This document shows positions 20,873 to 28,325 of a stretch of 64,000 nucleotides of DNA, piece by piece (the first letter of the stretch is position 1; each line of letters begins with the position of its first letter). The position numbers and the translations under genes are program-made. Origin of the DNA: Proteus columbae (GTDB lineage: Bacteria; Pseudomonadota; Gammaproteobacteria; Enterobacterales; Enterobacteriaceae). The notes beneath the pieces were generated by a model that was not told the DNA's origin, ran no database searches, and worked only from the letters and a program-made list of their open reading frames with translations. The stretch is from positions 2,728,001 through 2,792,000 of the forward strand of contig NZ_CP043925.1 in NCBI RefSeq assembly GCF_009914335.1, in the 5' to 3' direction.

Positions 20873-21166
20873 TTAATCCGCTTTTTGTCGTGCTTTCTCA
20901 GCACGTTTACGACGCATTTCTTTAGGATCGGCAATTAAAGGTCGATAAATTTCAATTCTATCACCGTCTCGCACATTATCGCTTAACTTTGCTGGTCGAC
21001 TATAAATACCCACTTTATTCTTAGTCAAATCAATATCATTACAAATCGTTAAGATATTTGAAGCAATAATGGCTTGTTCAACAGTATCCCCTAATGTTAG
21101 TTCCACAGGGATAAGATACTGTTTGTCAGGTAACGCATAGGTTACCTCTACCCATATTTTAGTCAC
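20873..21166 (-). CDS. rnfH: RnfH family ubiquitin-like protein
   Basis: 97 residues (E. coli YfjF). Beta-grasp fold protein of the UPF0125 family; its role is unsettled. Conserved blocks are [18 protein letters not shown] near the N-terminus and [27 protein letters not shown]. The tail is basic ([11 protein letters not shown]). Overlaps the end of ratA by 8 bases, forming a ratA-rnfH operon as in E. coli. Confidence 0.92.
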   Translation of the reverse strand: MTKIWVEVTYALPDKQYLIPVELTLGDTVEQAIIASNILTICNDIDLTKNKVGIYSRPAKLSDNVRDGDRIEIYRPLIADPKEMRRKRAEKARQKAD

Positions 21167-21593
21167 GATAGATCTCTTTCGCTCTGTGAGTAAACGCCTG
21201 CACCATATTGTTCGTTAAATCCTTAAAAATACGACCAAAGGCTAACTCAATTAATTTATTGGTGAACTCAAAGTCTAGCTGAAACTCTATCTTACACGCA
21301 TTATCATCAAGTGCGGTAAACACCCATCCCCCAGTTAATTTACGAAAGGGACCATCAACAAGACGCATATCCACACGTTCATTTGTCTTTAAAAAATTAT
21401 GGGTAGTAAATGTTTTACTGATCCCCGCTTTAGAGACATTTATTGATGCAATCATTTCTTCTGGTGTGCTTTTGATCAGTTTACTTCCAACGCATCCTGG
21501 TAGAAAATCAGGATAAGTAAGAACATCATTAACCAGTTTAAACATTTGCTCTGTACTAAAAGGGACAAGAGCAGATCGACTAATCTGAGGCAT
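21159..21593 (-). CDS. ratA: RatA / coenzyme Q-binding START-domain protein
   Basis: 144 residues (E. coli YfjG). A START/polyketide-cyclase fold protein described as a ribosome-association toxin and homologous to the CoQ-binding protein Coq10. Core blocks are [35 protein letters not shown] and [16 protein letters not shown]. The toxin role is disputed and the paired gene is not a proven antitoxin. Divergent from smpB. Confidence 0.92.
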   Translation of the reverse strand: MPQISRSALVPFSTEQMFKLVNDVLTYPDFLPGCVGSKLIKSTPEEMIASINVSKAGISKTFTTHNFLKTNERVDMRLVDGPFRKLTGGWVFTALDDNACKIEFQLDFEFTNKLIELAFGRIFKDLTNNMVQAFTHRAKEIYRD

Positions 21594-21748
21594 AGTTATT
21601 CCTGTACGACAACACTGTGCGGATCATATCATTGAACAGTGACTAATTAAAAATCTAATGGAATATAGCTTAAGTTTTATGCAATTGAAAAGAAAACAGT
21701 CGGTTAAATGATTTCTTTCTATTGCTCATACAGTATAATGTGGACATT

Positions 21749-22231
21749 ATGACAAAGAAAAAATCACACAAACCTGGTTCTGCGACCATTGCGTTAAACA
21801 AACGCGCTCGCCATGAATATTTCATCGAAGATGAGATAGAAGCGGGCTTGGCGCTCCAAGGCTGGGAAGTTAAATCACTGCGAGCCGGTAAAGCAAACAT
21901 CAGTGATAGCTATGTTATCATGCGTGATGGCGAAGCTTATCTTTTTGGTGCAACGATTACGCCTTTAAATGTTGCATCAAGCCATGTCGTTTGTGATCCG
22001 ACACGTACCCGTAAACTATTATTAAAACAGCGTGAACTTGATAACCTTTATGGTCAAATCAACCGTGATGGTTATACCGTTGTTGCACTTTCTCTTTATT
22101 GGAAAAACGCTTGGTGCAAAATCAAAATTGGCGTTGCAAAAGGTAAAAAAGATCACGATAAACGTGAAACCATTAAAGATCGTGAGTGGAAATTAGACAA
22201 AGCACGTATTATGAAAAATGCTAACCGCTAA
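21749..22231 (+). CDS. smpB: SsrA-binding protein SmpB
   Basis: 160 residues from MTKKKSHK, the same length as E. coli SmpB; the longer ORF adds nine non-family residues. Binds tmRNA and positions it in stalled ribosomes for trans-translation. Core: [29 protein letters not shown] and the C-terminal tail [24 protein letters not shown] that fills the mRNA channel. It is 59 bases before ssrA, its RNA partner. Confidence 0.98.
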   Translation: MTKKKSHKPGSATIALNKRARHEYFIEDEIEAGLALQGWEVKSLRAGKANISDSYVIMRDGEAYLFGATITPLNVASSHVVCDPTRTRKLLLKQRELDNLYGQINRDGYTVVALSLYWKNAWCKIKIGVAKGKKDHDKRETIKDREWKLDKARIMKNANR

Positions 22232-22290
22232 ATTGCGTTAAGTACTAGCAATGACAAGTATTTTTCTGATATACTCGCTGTCAACAACTT

Positions 22291-22657
22291 GGGGCTGATT
22301 CTGGATTCGACGGGATTTGCGAAACCCAAGGTGCATGCCGAGGGGCGGTTGGCCTCGTAAAAAGCCGCAAAAAAGATAGTCGCAAACGACAATCAATATA
22401 AAGCACTAGCAGCTTAATAACCTGCTTTGAGCCCTCTCTCCCTAGCTTCCGCTCTTAAGACGGGGATAAAGAGAGGTCAAACCCAAAAGAGATCGCGTGG
22501 ATGCCTAGCTTGGGGTTGAAGCGTTAAACTTAATCAAGCTAGCTTATTCATGGCGCGTCTGTCCGCAGTGGGTAAGTAAAATTAAAGATAGACTAAGCAT
22601 GTAGTACCGAGGATGTAGAAATTTCGGACGCGGGTTCAACTCCCGCCAGCTCCACCA
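22291..22657 (+). ncRNA. ssrA: Transfer-messenger RNA (tmRNA)
   Basis: Begins GGGGCTGATTCTGGATTCGA and ends GGTTCAACTCCCGCCAGCTCCACCA in two halves that form the alanine tRNA-like acceptor; 367 bases against 363 in E. coli. The tag reading frame is 22382-22420: GCA AAC GAC AAT CAA TAT AAA GCA CTA GCA GCT TAA TAA, giving ANDNQYKALAA. The tag ends in LAA for ClpXP/ClpAP. A -10 like TATACT lies at 22270-22275. The CCA end is part of a 16-bp palindrome. Confidence 0.98.
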
Positions 22658-22667
22658 AATTTGGTGG
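22652..22667. repeat. 16-bp palindrome across the tmRNA 3' end
   Basis: CCACCAAATTTGGTGG is perfectly self-complementary. The first half contains the encoded CCA terminus of ssrA and the second half is the trailer. Confidence 0.75.
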
Positions 22668-22741
22668 GTCAGTGATAGGACAACGGCTTCAAAAACAAGA
22701 AGTTAGCGAAATCGACAAGACTACACACTGACAATAAAAAG

Positions 22742-22811
22742 ACTTTAAAGTGCACGCCCAATGCACGTGCATTTTAAAGTTTAGAAAAGCTCACTTCGGT
22801 GGGCTTTTTTA
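22742..22811 (+). terminator. Two hairpins ending the ssrA transcript
   Basis: The first stem pairs ACTTTAAAGTGCACG (22742-22756) with CGTGCATTTTAAAGT (22766-22780), one G-U. The second, AGCTCAC TTCG GTGGGCT, is followed by TTTTTT, a textbook intrinsic terminator. Confidence 0.85.
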
Positions 22812-22871
22812 GTTTCAATGACCCGTCCTGAATAAGGTTGACACTTTTCCAATCTGAAATTGGAGAGTGTA

Positions 22872-23279
22872 ATGAAACCAATCACTAAACGAACTCAACG
22901 CGATTATTCTCTCGCTTTTAAATTACAGCTTGTTGACCAAGTTGAAAAAGGCGAAATAACCTATAAACAAGCCCAAGATCGCTATGGTATACAAGGATGC
23001 TCTACTGTTTTAGTTTGGCTTCGTAAGCATGGTAGGTTAGATTGGTCAAACGGTACCCCTGATACTTTTTATAGAGGTTCAGCTATGACCCAATCTTCTG
23101 AACAACAAACGCCGGAACAACGCATTAAGATCCTTGAAAAGGAACTTGAAGAGGCTCGGCTTAAATCCGATTTCTTCGAAGCAGTGGTTAAAGTCATGGA
23201 TAGAGACTTTGGAGTTCGTTTGTCAAAAAAGCGCAAAGCCGAGTTATTAAAGAAAAAACGGTTAAAAACCTCACCGTAA
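22872..23279 (+). CDS. IS3-family transposase OrfA
   Basis: 135 residues from the ATG after GGAGAG; the TTG upstream is rejected. Helix-turn-helix DNA-binding protein (YSLAFKLQLVDQVEKGEITYKQAQDRYGIQG), then a leucine-zipper-like helix (EQRIKILEKELEEARLKSDFFEAVV) for multimerisation. A heptamer A AAA AAG at 23225-23231, in the correct phase, is the usual -1 slippage site and gives the OrfAB transposase. Probably binds the terminal repeats and regulates transposition. Confidence 0.93.
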   Translation: MKPITKRTQRDYSLAFKLQLVDQVEKGEITYKQAQDRYGIQGCSTVLVWLRKHGRLDWSNGTPDTFYRGSAMTQSSEQQTPEQRIKILEKELEEARLKSDFFEAVVKVMDRDFGVRLSKKRKAELLKKKRLKTSP

Positions 23280-23296
23280 CAATTGCTTGCCGTTTT

Positions 23297-24082
23297 ATGC
23301 AGATCAGCCGACAGGCTTATTACAAGAGACTGGATAGAACTGAGGAACGAAAGAAAGCCGATTCGGCCATCATTGATGCTGTTAAATCTGAACGAGTCTT
23401 ACAACCTCGACTGGGTGGGCGTAAATTACATTTTATTTTAAAGCAAAAACAGATGGTTATTGGTCGTGATCGGCTATTTTCTTTATTGAAGGAACATCAG
23501 TTACTGGTGCCTAATAAACGGGCTTATCATCGAACAACCTTAAGCCATCATCGTTTTTATCGGCATCCAAATTTAATTAAGTCAGGGTTTATCCCCACAC
23601 AACCAGAACAGCTTTGGGTAGCAGATATTACCTATTTATCGACGCATGAAGGTGATACTTATTTAAGTTTAATTACGGATGCGTATTCACGAAAAATCGT
23701 GGGATATCATTTAGATAACAATATGAAAACAAGTTCAGTGAAGAAATCGTTGGTTCAGGCGTTAAAAAAACGGACTTCGACAACTTCGTTAATCCATCAT
23801 TCAGATCGAGGAATACAGTATTGTTCTTCAGAATATCAGGAGATACATAAAGAGCATAATATTCAATGCTCTATGACTGATGGGTATGATTGTTATCAAA
23901 ATGCCTTAGCAGAACGAATTAATGGAATATTAAAAATGGAGTATCTACTGATAAAACCGAGTAATCTGGAACAAGCAAGAAAATTAGTAGAAGAATCAAT
24001 CCAACTCTATAATGAAAAACGGCCACACTTATCGTTAAACTATAAAACGCCCGATGAAGTACATCGAGCGTTTTATGCCTGA
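23297..24082 (+). CDS. IS3-family transposase OrfB (catalytic part)
   Basis: 261 residues from an internal ATG, normally made as the C-terminal part of OrfAB by frameshifting; the frame is open back to the slippage site through KNLTVTIACRF. The integrase fold shows the DDE triad: Asp in WVADITYL, Asp in HHSDRGIQY and Glu in NALAERINGILK. The HTH_21 segment precedes it (GGRKLHFILKQ...). Complete, with no stop codons. A 25-bp piece of the same sequence recurs at 30919-30943. Confidence 0.94.
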   Translation: MQISRQAYYKRLDRTEERKKADSAIIDAVKSERVLQPRLGGRKLHFILKQKQMVIGRDRLFSLLKEHQLLVPNKRAYHRTTLSHHRFYRHPNLIKSGFIPTQPEQLWVADITYLSTHEGDTYLSLITDAYSRKIVGYHLDNNMKTSSVKKSLVQALKKRTSTTSLIHHSDRGIQYCSSEYQEIHKEHNIQCSMTDGYDCYQNALAERINGILKMEYLLIKPSNLEQARKLVEESIQLYNEKRPHLSLNYKTPDEVHRAFYA

Positions 24083-24115
24083 AAAGTTGTCAACCTATAT
24101 CAGGACTAGTCACAA

Positions 24116-24456
24116 TGACCAAGCAAATACATTCTTCCTCTTCAACTTTTATAGCATATTCATCATAAATTATTGCTAAACCCTAGCCGCATACATATAA
24201 GTTTTACAATTTTTTCTTAAGAATGAAAATACAAAAACGAGTGAATCTACTGTCATAAAAAATTTCTGGAATAAAATTAGTTACTTACTCTTTTACATAA
24301 AAGCTATTTAATAACAATGTTATGAGTCTCTAAAATCTATTATTACAAGGTCATTTTTAGTAAAAACTATCATATTTAATTAGCTCTATTAATCCTATAT
24401 ATGACTGGTTTAAAATAATACAAAATACCTATTCTAAAGAGTTTAAGAGGATCATA
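24116..24456. other. Intergenic region before hprR
   Basis: About 340 bases of AT-rich DNA between the IS and hprR. A half-site TTACAAGGTCATTTT near 24343 is reminiscent of the HprR/CusR box but is not a convincing palindrome. No gene seen. Confidence 0.45.
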
Positions 24457-25149
24457 ATGAAAATACTCTTAATTGAAGATCACGAAAAAACAGCCAATTG
24501 GGTTAAAAAAGGGCTAGAAGAAGCTGGATATACTATTGATATTACGAATGATGGTCGTGATGGCCTCTATTTAGCATTAGAAAATGATTACAAATTGATT
24601 ATTCTTGATATCATGCTTCCCGGAATGAACGGTTGGAATATTTTAAAAATATTACGCACATCAAAGTCAGTCCCTGTGATTTGTTTAACAGCAAGGGATG
24701 CTATAGATGACCGAGTTAAAGGATTAGAATTAGGTGCAAACGATTATTTAGTAAAACCTTTCTCATTTTCAGAATTATTGGCAAGGGTCAAAAATCAATT
24801 AAGAGTTCAAAAAAATATTTCAACAATTATTGAAATTGCTGACTTAAAAATCAATTTATCTCGTCATGAAGTGGAGCGTAATAATATACAGATCCCAATG
24901 ACTCGCCAAGAATATTCTTTATTACTTTTTTTTGCTTTACATATTAATGAAATATTACCAAGGACATTAATTGCAAGCGAGATTTGGGGAATTAACTTTG
25001 ATAGTGATACTAATATTGTAGATGTTGCTATCCGTCGTTTACGAAAAAAAATTGATGATGGATTTGAAATCAAATTAATCGAAACGGTTAGAGGAATGGG
25101 ATATAGGTTAAATGGAGTCAATAATGAAAACAAAATCACTGAGATTTAA
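24457..25149 (+). CDS. hprR: Response regulator HprR (YedW-type)
   Basis: 230 residues, OmpR/PhoB class. Receiver domain with phospho-acceptor Asp51 in LIILDIMLPG and LVKPFSFSELLARV; the C-terminal winged helix contains IASEIWGINFDSDTNIVDVAIRRLRKKIDD, almost word for word E. coli HprR. The pair responds to hypochlorous acid or hydrogen peroxide in E. coli and controls msrPQ, which is just downstream here. Overlaps hprS by 26 bases. CusR is the alternative, but the gene order favours HprR. Confidence 0.9.
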   Translation: MKILLIEDHEKTANWVKKGLEEAGYTIDITNDGRDGLYLALENDYKLIILDIMLPGMNGWNILKILRTSKSVPVICLTARDAIDDRVKGLELGANDYLVKPFSFSELLARVKNQLRVQKNISTIIEIADLKINLSRHEVERNNIQIPMTRQEYSLLLFFALHINEILPRTLIASEIWGINFDSDTNIVDVAIRRLRKKIDDGFEIKLIETVRGMGYRLNGVNNENKITEI

Positions 25150-26482
25150 AATTATCTTTTTATTTATCATATTGATGATTGCAAATGCAGGTTTTATGTC
25201 TTTAACGCTTTATCAATCGCTTAAAAATGAATTAATATCTCGTGATAATAACTTACTTGTAAATCGTGCAGACCAATTAGTAAAGTTAATTAATAGTGGA
25301 ATTGATATCAAAACATTACCTATCTATTTTCAACGTATGATGGATATGCAACAAGATATTATTTATATTACGGATGCTAATAATAAAATTTTAGTTGATA
25401 CTAATTCAGATATTTTATTTGCAGATCATCTAAAAACCACTGATACAAAGAATATAGATTTAAACATGATTACCTCCTGGGAAACAGAATCAGGTGTTCC
25501 TGTTTCGGCTATTAACTTTACAATAGAATCACCAATAGGCGTATTAAATGTAGTGATCGCCAAAGCATCCTTTGTGCGCATCAGTATGCTAAGCGAATAT
25601 TTAAGTAAAATATTGATTATCTCATTAGCTTCTATTTTATTTATGGGAATATTAAGTTTTTGGTTAATTAAACATGGATTGAGAGATATCCGTTTTCTTA
25701 GCCAAATTACGGCTAAAACAGACAGACATACTCTTAGCCAAACCATAAATATCTCACAACTTCCCAATGAACTGAAAAGTTTAGGTGACTCATTAAATAT
25801 AATGAGAAAAAGGTTAAAAAATGATTTTGTAAAGCTAACTCAATTAGCCGATGACTTGGCTCATGAACTCAGAACACCCATTAACGCTATAAAAGTTCAA
25901 AATGAAATTATGTTACAACGCTCTCGTAGCGTAGAAGAATATGAATCAATTATTATTAGTAATATTGAAGAACTGGATAAACTTGCAAAAATAATTGAAA
26001 ATATTTTATTTATCGCTCGTGCTGAAAATAAAAATATCATTTTAAATAGAGAAAGCTTGGATTTATCGGATCTAATTGATGAAATTTATAACCTATTTTC
26101 ATTTTATGCAGAAGAAAAACAGATTACCTTATTAAAAGAGCCTACAACATTAACAGTTAGTGCAGATCACTTACTTTTTACTCGCATATTAATGAACCTC
26201 ATATCAAATGCAATTAAATATTCTCCCGCTAATACACAAGTCGTCACTCAATGTAAAAAAGAAAAAAATCAGTTACTGATTTGTATCAGTAATATTGGTG
26301 ATGAATTGAATCAACATGAACAAATATTTACTCGTTTTTGGCGTGGTGATAATGCAAGAACAACAGATGGAAATGGCTTAGGCTTATCAATTGTACAAGC
26401 GATTATGACATTACATGAGGGTAAAGTCAGTTACGAGCGTATTGGAAAACATAATGTATTTATTTTAACCTTTCCATGCTAA
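25124..26482 (+). CDS. hprS: Sensor histidine kinase HprS (YedV-type)
   Basis: 452 residues from MKTKSLRF, preceded by GGAG; an in-frame ATG four codons upstream is possible. Two membrane segments (about 9-30 and 161-182) flank a periplasmic sensor of about 130 residues. HAMP (about 183-235), H-box DDLAHELRTPINAI with His247, N-box LISNAIKYSP, and a G-box NGLGLSIVQAI follow. Partner of HprR. In E. coli the sensor acts through redox-active residues; I did not assign these here. Confidence 0.9.
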   Translation: MKTKSLRFKIIFLFIILMIANAGFMSLTLYQSLKNELISRDNNLLVNRADQLVKLINSGIDIKTLPIYFQRMMDMQQDIIYITDANNKILVDTNSDILFADHLKTTDTKNIDLNMITSWETESGVPVSAINFTIESPIGVLNVVIAKASFVRISMLSEYLSKILIISLASILFMGILSFWLIKHGLRDIRFLSQITAKTDRHTLSQTINISQLPNELKSLGDSLNIMRKRLKNDFVKLTQLADDLAHELRTPINAIKVQNEIMLQRSRSVEEYESIIISNIEELDKLAKIIENILFIARAENKNIILNRESLDLSDLIDEIYNLFSFYAEEKQITLLKEPTTLTVSADHLLFTRILMNLISNAIKYSPANTQVVTQCKKEKNQLLICISNIGDELNQHEQIFTRFWRGDNARTTDGNGLGLSIVQAIMTLHEGKVSYERIGKHNVFILTFPC

Positions 26483-26491
26483 TTACGCGAT

Positions 26492-26507
26492 ATGACAAAA
26501 TTGTCAT
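26492..26507 (+). promoter_or_regulatory. HprR/CusR-type operator before msrP
   Basis: ATGACAA-AA-TTGTCAT is a 7-2-7 inverted repeat matching the core ATGACAANNTTGTCAT of the known CusR/HprR box. It lies 84 bases before the msrP ATG and just past the hprS stop. Confidence 0.85.
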
Positions 26508-26590
26508 CTTTTTGTCAGCTTTTTTATAAAACATCTCTGCATAATTAATTTATCAATCAAATATCTTCTTAATTATGTAGAGGTAACATC

Positions 26591-27601
26591 ATGAAAAAAA
26601 ACAGGAAAAACAACCTATCAGAAATTACACCTGAATCTGTTTTTATGATGAAACGACGTAATTTACTAAAATTATTAGGCATCGGCGCTGCTGGAATAGC
26701 GGTTTCATCCACTGCAAAAGCCGATTTATTTTCATGGCTTACTGAAGATAACAAACCAACAACACCAAAATCATCCCGTAAAGAATTACAATTTATTCAA
26801 CCTGAAGAATATCAATCTTCATTACAATTAACTCATGAAGATAAAGTAATCGGATATAACAATTTCTATGAATTTGGCCTTAATAAATCCGATCCTGCTA
26901 AGTATGCACACACAATGAAAACAGAAGAATGGACATTAACTATTGATGGTGAAGTTAATCGCCCACTTACTTTAAACTTAGACGATATTAATCATAAATT
27001 TCAATTAGAAGAACGTATCTATCGTATGCGTTGTGTTGAAGCATGGTCGATGGTCATTCCCTGGGTCGGTTTTCCATTAGCGAGCTTACTTTCTTTAGTT
27101 GAACCCAATAGTCGTGCAAAATATGTTGCCTTTGAAACGCGTTATGCACCACAGGAGATGCGCGGACAAGATAGTCGCTTCATTGGCGGCGGTTTGCAAT
27201 ACCCGTATATCGAGGGATTAAGACTCGATGAAGCGATGAATCCACTCACATTATTGGCGACAGGGGTATATGGAAAATCCTTGCCAAACCAAAATGGTGC
27301 ACCTATTCGCCTTGTTGTTCCGTGGAAATATGGATTTAAGGGGATCAAATCCATTGTCAAAATTCGTTTAACTGAGTCAATCCCACCAACAACGTGGAAT
27401 CTTTCAGCACCGCATGAATATGGTTTTTATGCAAATGTTAATCCAGATGTTAGCCATCCTCGTTGGTCACAAGCAACAGAACGCTTTATAGGCACAGGTG
27501 GATTAGGTCAAGTTACAAGACAACCAACATTATTGTTCAATGGCTATGGCGACCAAGTCGCACATTTATATAAAGATTTAGATTTGCGGAGAAATTTTTA
27601 A
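26591..27601 (+). CDS. msrP: Periplasmic methionine sulfoxide reductase, catalytic subunit MsrP
   Basis: 336 residues. A molybdopterin enzyme that repairs oxidised methionines in periplasmic proteins. A twin-arginine signal ([24 protein letters not shown]) directs folded export. The oxidoreductase domain has Mo-ligand Cys148 in [11 protein letters not shown] and continues through [22 protein letters not shown] to [11 protein letters not shown], as in E. coli (334 residues). The stop overlaps the msrQ start by one base. Expression is probably controlled by HprR at the palindrome upstream. Confidence 0.97.
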   Translation: MKKNRKNNLSEITPESVFMMKRRNLLKLLGIGAAGIAVSSTAKADLFSWLTEDNKPTTPKSSRKELQFIQPEEYQSSLQLTHEDKVIGYNNFYEFGLNKSDPAKYAHTMKTEEWTLTIDGEVNRPLTLNLDDINHKFQLEERIYRMRCVEAWSMVIPWVGFPLASLLSLVEPNSRAKYVAFETRYAPQEMRGQDSRFIGGGLQYPYIEGLRLDEAMNPLTLLATGVYGKSLPNQNGAPIRLVVPWKYGFKGIKSIVKIRLTESIPPTTWNLSAPHEYGFYANVNPDVSHPRWSQATERFIGTGGLGQVTRQPTLLFNGYGDQVAHLYKDLDLRRNF

Positions 27602-28212
27602 TGCAACCAATATATGGAATAAAAGTTAAGTTATTAAAAACCATATTCCATCTTATTGGTTTATTGGCTTTCACTTGGCTTATTTATACAATTTATACGC
27701 AAAATTTCAGCGCAGATCCTTCAAAAGATATTCAGCATTTTACTGGAATTACAACGTTACGTTTATTAATTATATTAGCTCTGATCCCTATGGTTGCCTT
27801 TTACTTAAAATTAAACACATTATTTCAAGTAAGAAAACTATTAGGATTATGGTGTTTTTTTTGGGCTAATTTACATTTAGCAAGTTATCTGCTACTTGAA
27901 ATAGGTTGGGAAAATATTACTTTCTTTTTTAGCGAAGTTTTTTCCCGTATTTATCTTATTATAGGCGCTTTATGTTGGATAATTTTATTATTGATGGCTA
28001 TAAGTTCATTTGATTGGTTAAAAAATAAATTTAATCAAGAATGGAAAAGAATACATAATCTTTTTTATCCACTCTTATTATTAGTCTGTATTCATTATTT
28101 TTTATCATTAAAATCGCCAACACCAGAGCCTATTATTTATCTAATTATTATTGGATTAACTTACCTTTTTCGCTTTTGGCAACAGAAAAAAAACAAATCA
28201 ACTAATATATAA
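27601..28212 (+). CDS. msrQ: Haem-binding membrane subunit MsrQ
   Basis: 203 residues. Integral membrane b-type cytochrome that passes electrons from the quinone pool or flavin reductase to MsrP. Six hydrophobic segments. Candidate haem-ligand histidines are in WANLHLASYLL and LLLVCIHYFLSLK, within the ferric-reductase-like fold. ATG overlaps the msrP stop, so the two are co-translated. Followed by a terminator. Confidence 0.94.
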   Translation: MQPIYGIKVKLLKTIFHLIGLLAFTWLIYTIYTQNFSADPSKDIQHFTGITTLRLLIILALIPMVAFYLKLNTLFQVRKLLGLWCFFWANLHLASYLLLEIGWENITFFFSEVFSRIYLIIGALCWIILLLMAISSFDWLKNKFNQEWKRIHNLFYPLLLLVCIHYFLSLKSPTPEPIIYLIIIGLTYLFRFWQQKKNKSTNI

Positions 28213-28259
28213 AATAGCCTACCCACCAATTTAATTCTAATATTATATAAATGATCTTG

Positions 28260-28285
28260 TTAAAGCCTCATTTAAGAGGCTTTAA
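28260..28285 (+). terminator. Terminator of msrPQ
   Basis: TTAAAGCCTC pairs with GAGGCTTTAA around a 6-base loop, 48 bases after the msrQ stop. Confidence 0.75.
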
Positions 28286-28325
28286 CAAATTGTAATAAAC
28301 TAAATAGTTGCCTATCAATTCAGTA

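Larger units (their letters stand above)
22819..24112 (+). mobile_element. Complete IS3-family insertion sequence
   Basis: 1294 bp. The left end TGACCCGTCCTGA-ATAAGGTTGACA and, inverted, the right end TGACTAGTCCTGATATAGGTTGACAA form terminal repeats of about 30 bp with TG...CA tips. Flanking CAA on both sides (22816-22818 and 24113-24115) fits the 3-bp target duplication of this family. It carries orfA and orfB in -1 relation. Both are intact, so the copy looks functional. It sits immediately after the ssrA terminator. I do not recognise the named IS. Confidence 0.92.

Noticed and set aside
21159-21593. ratA-rnfH as a toxin-antitoxin system
   Set aside because: This is a conserved chromosomal pair; the toxin claim for RatA is disputed and nothing in the sequence shows an antitoxin.
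22291-24456. Genomic island integrated at ssrA
   Set aside because: No integrase gene and no second copy of the ssrA 3' end in the window; only an IS is demonstrable.
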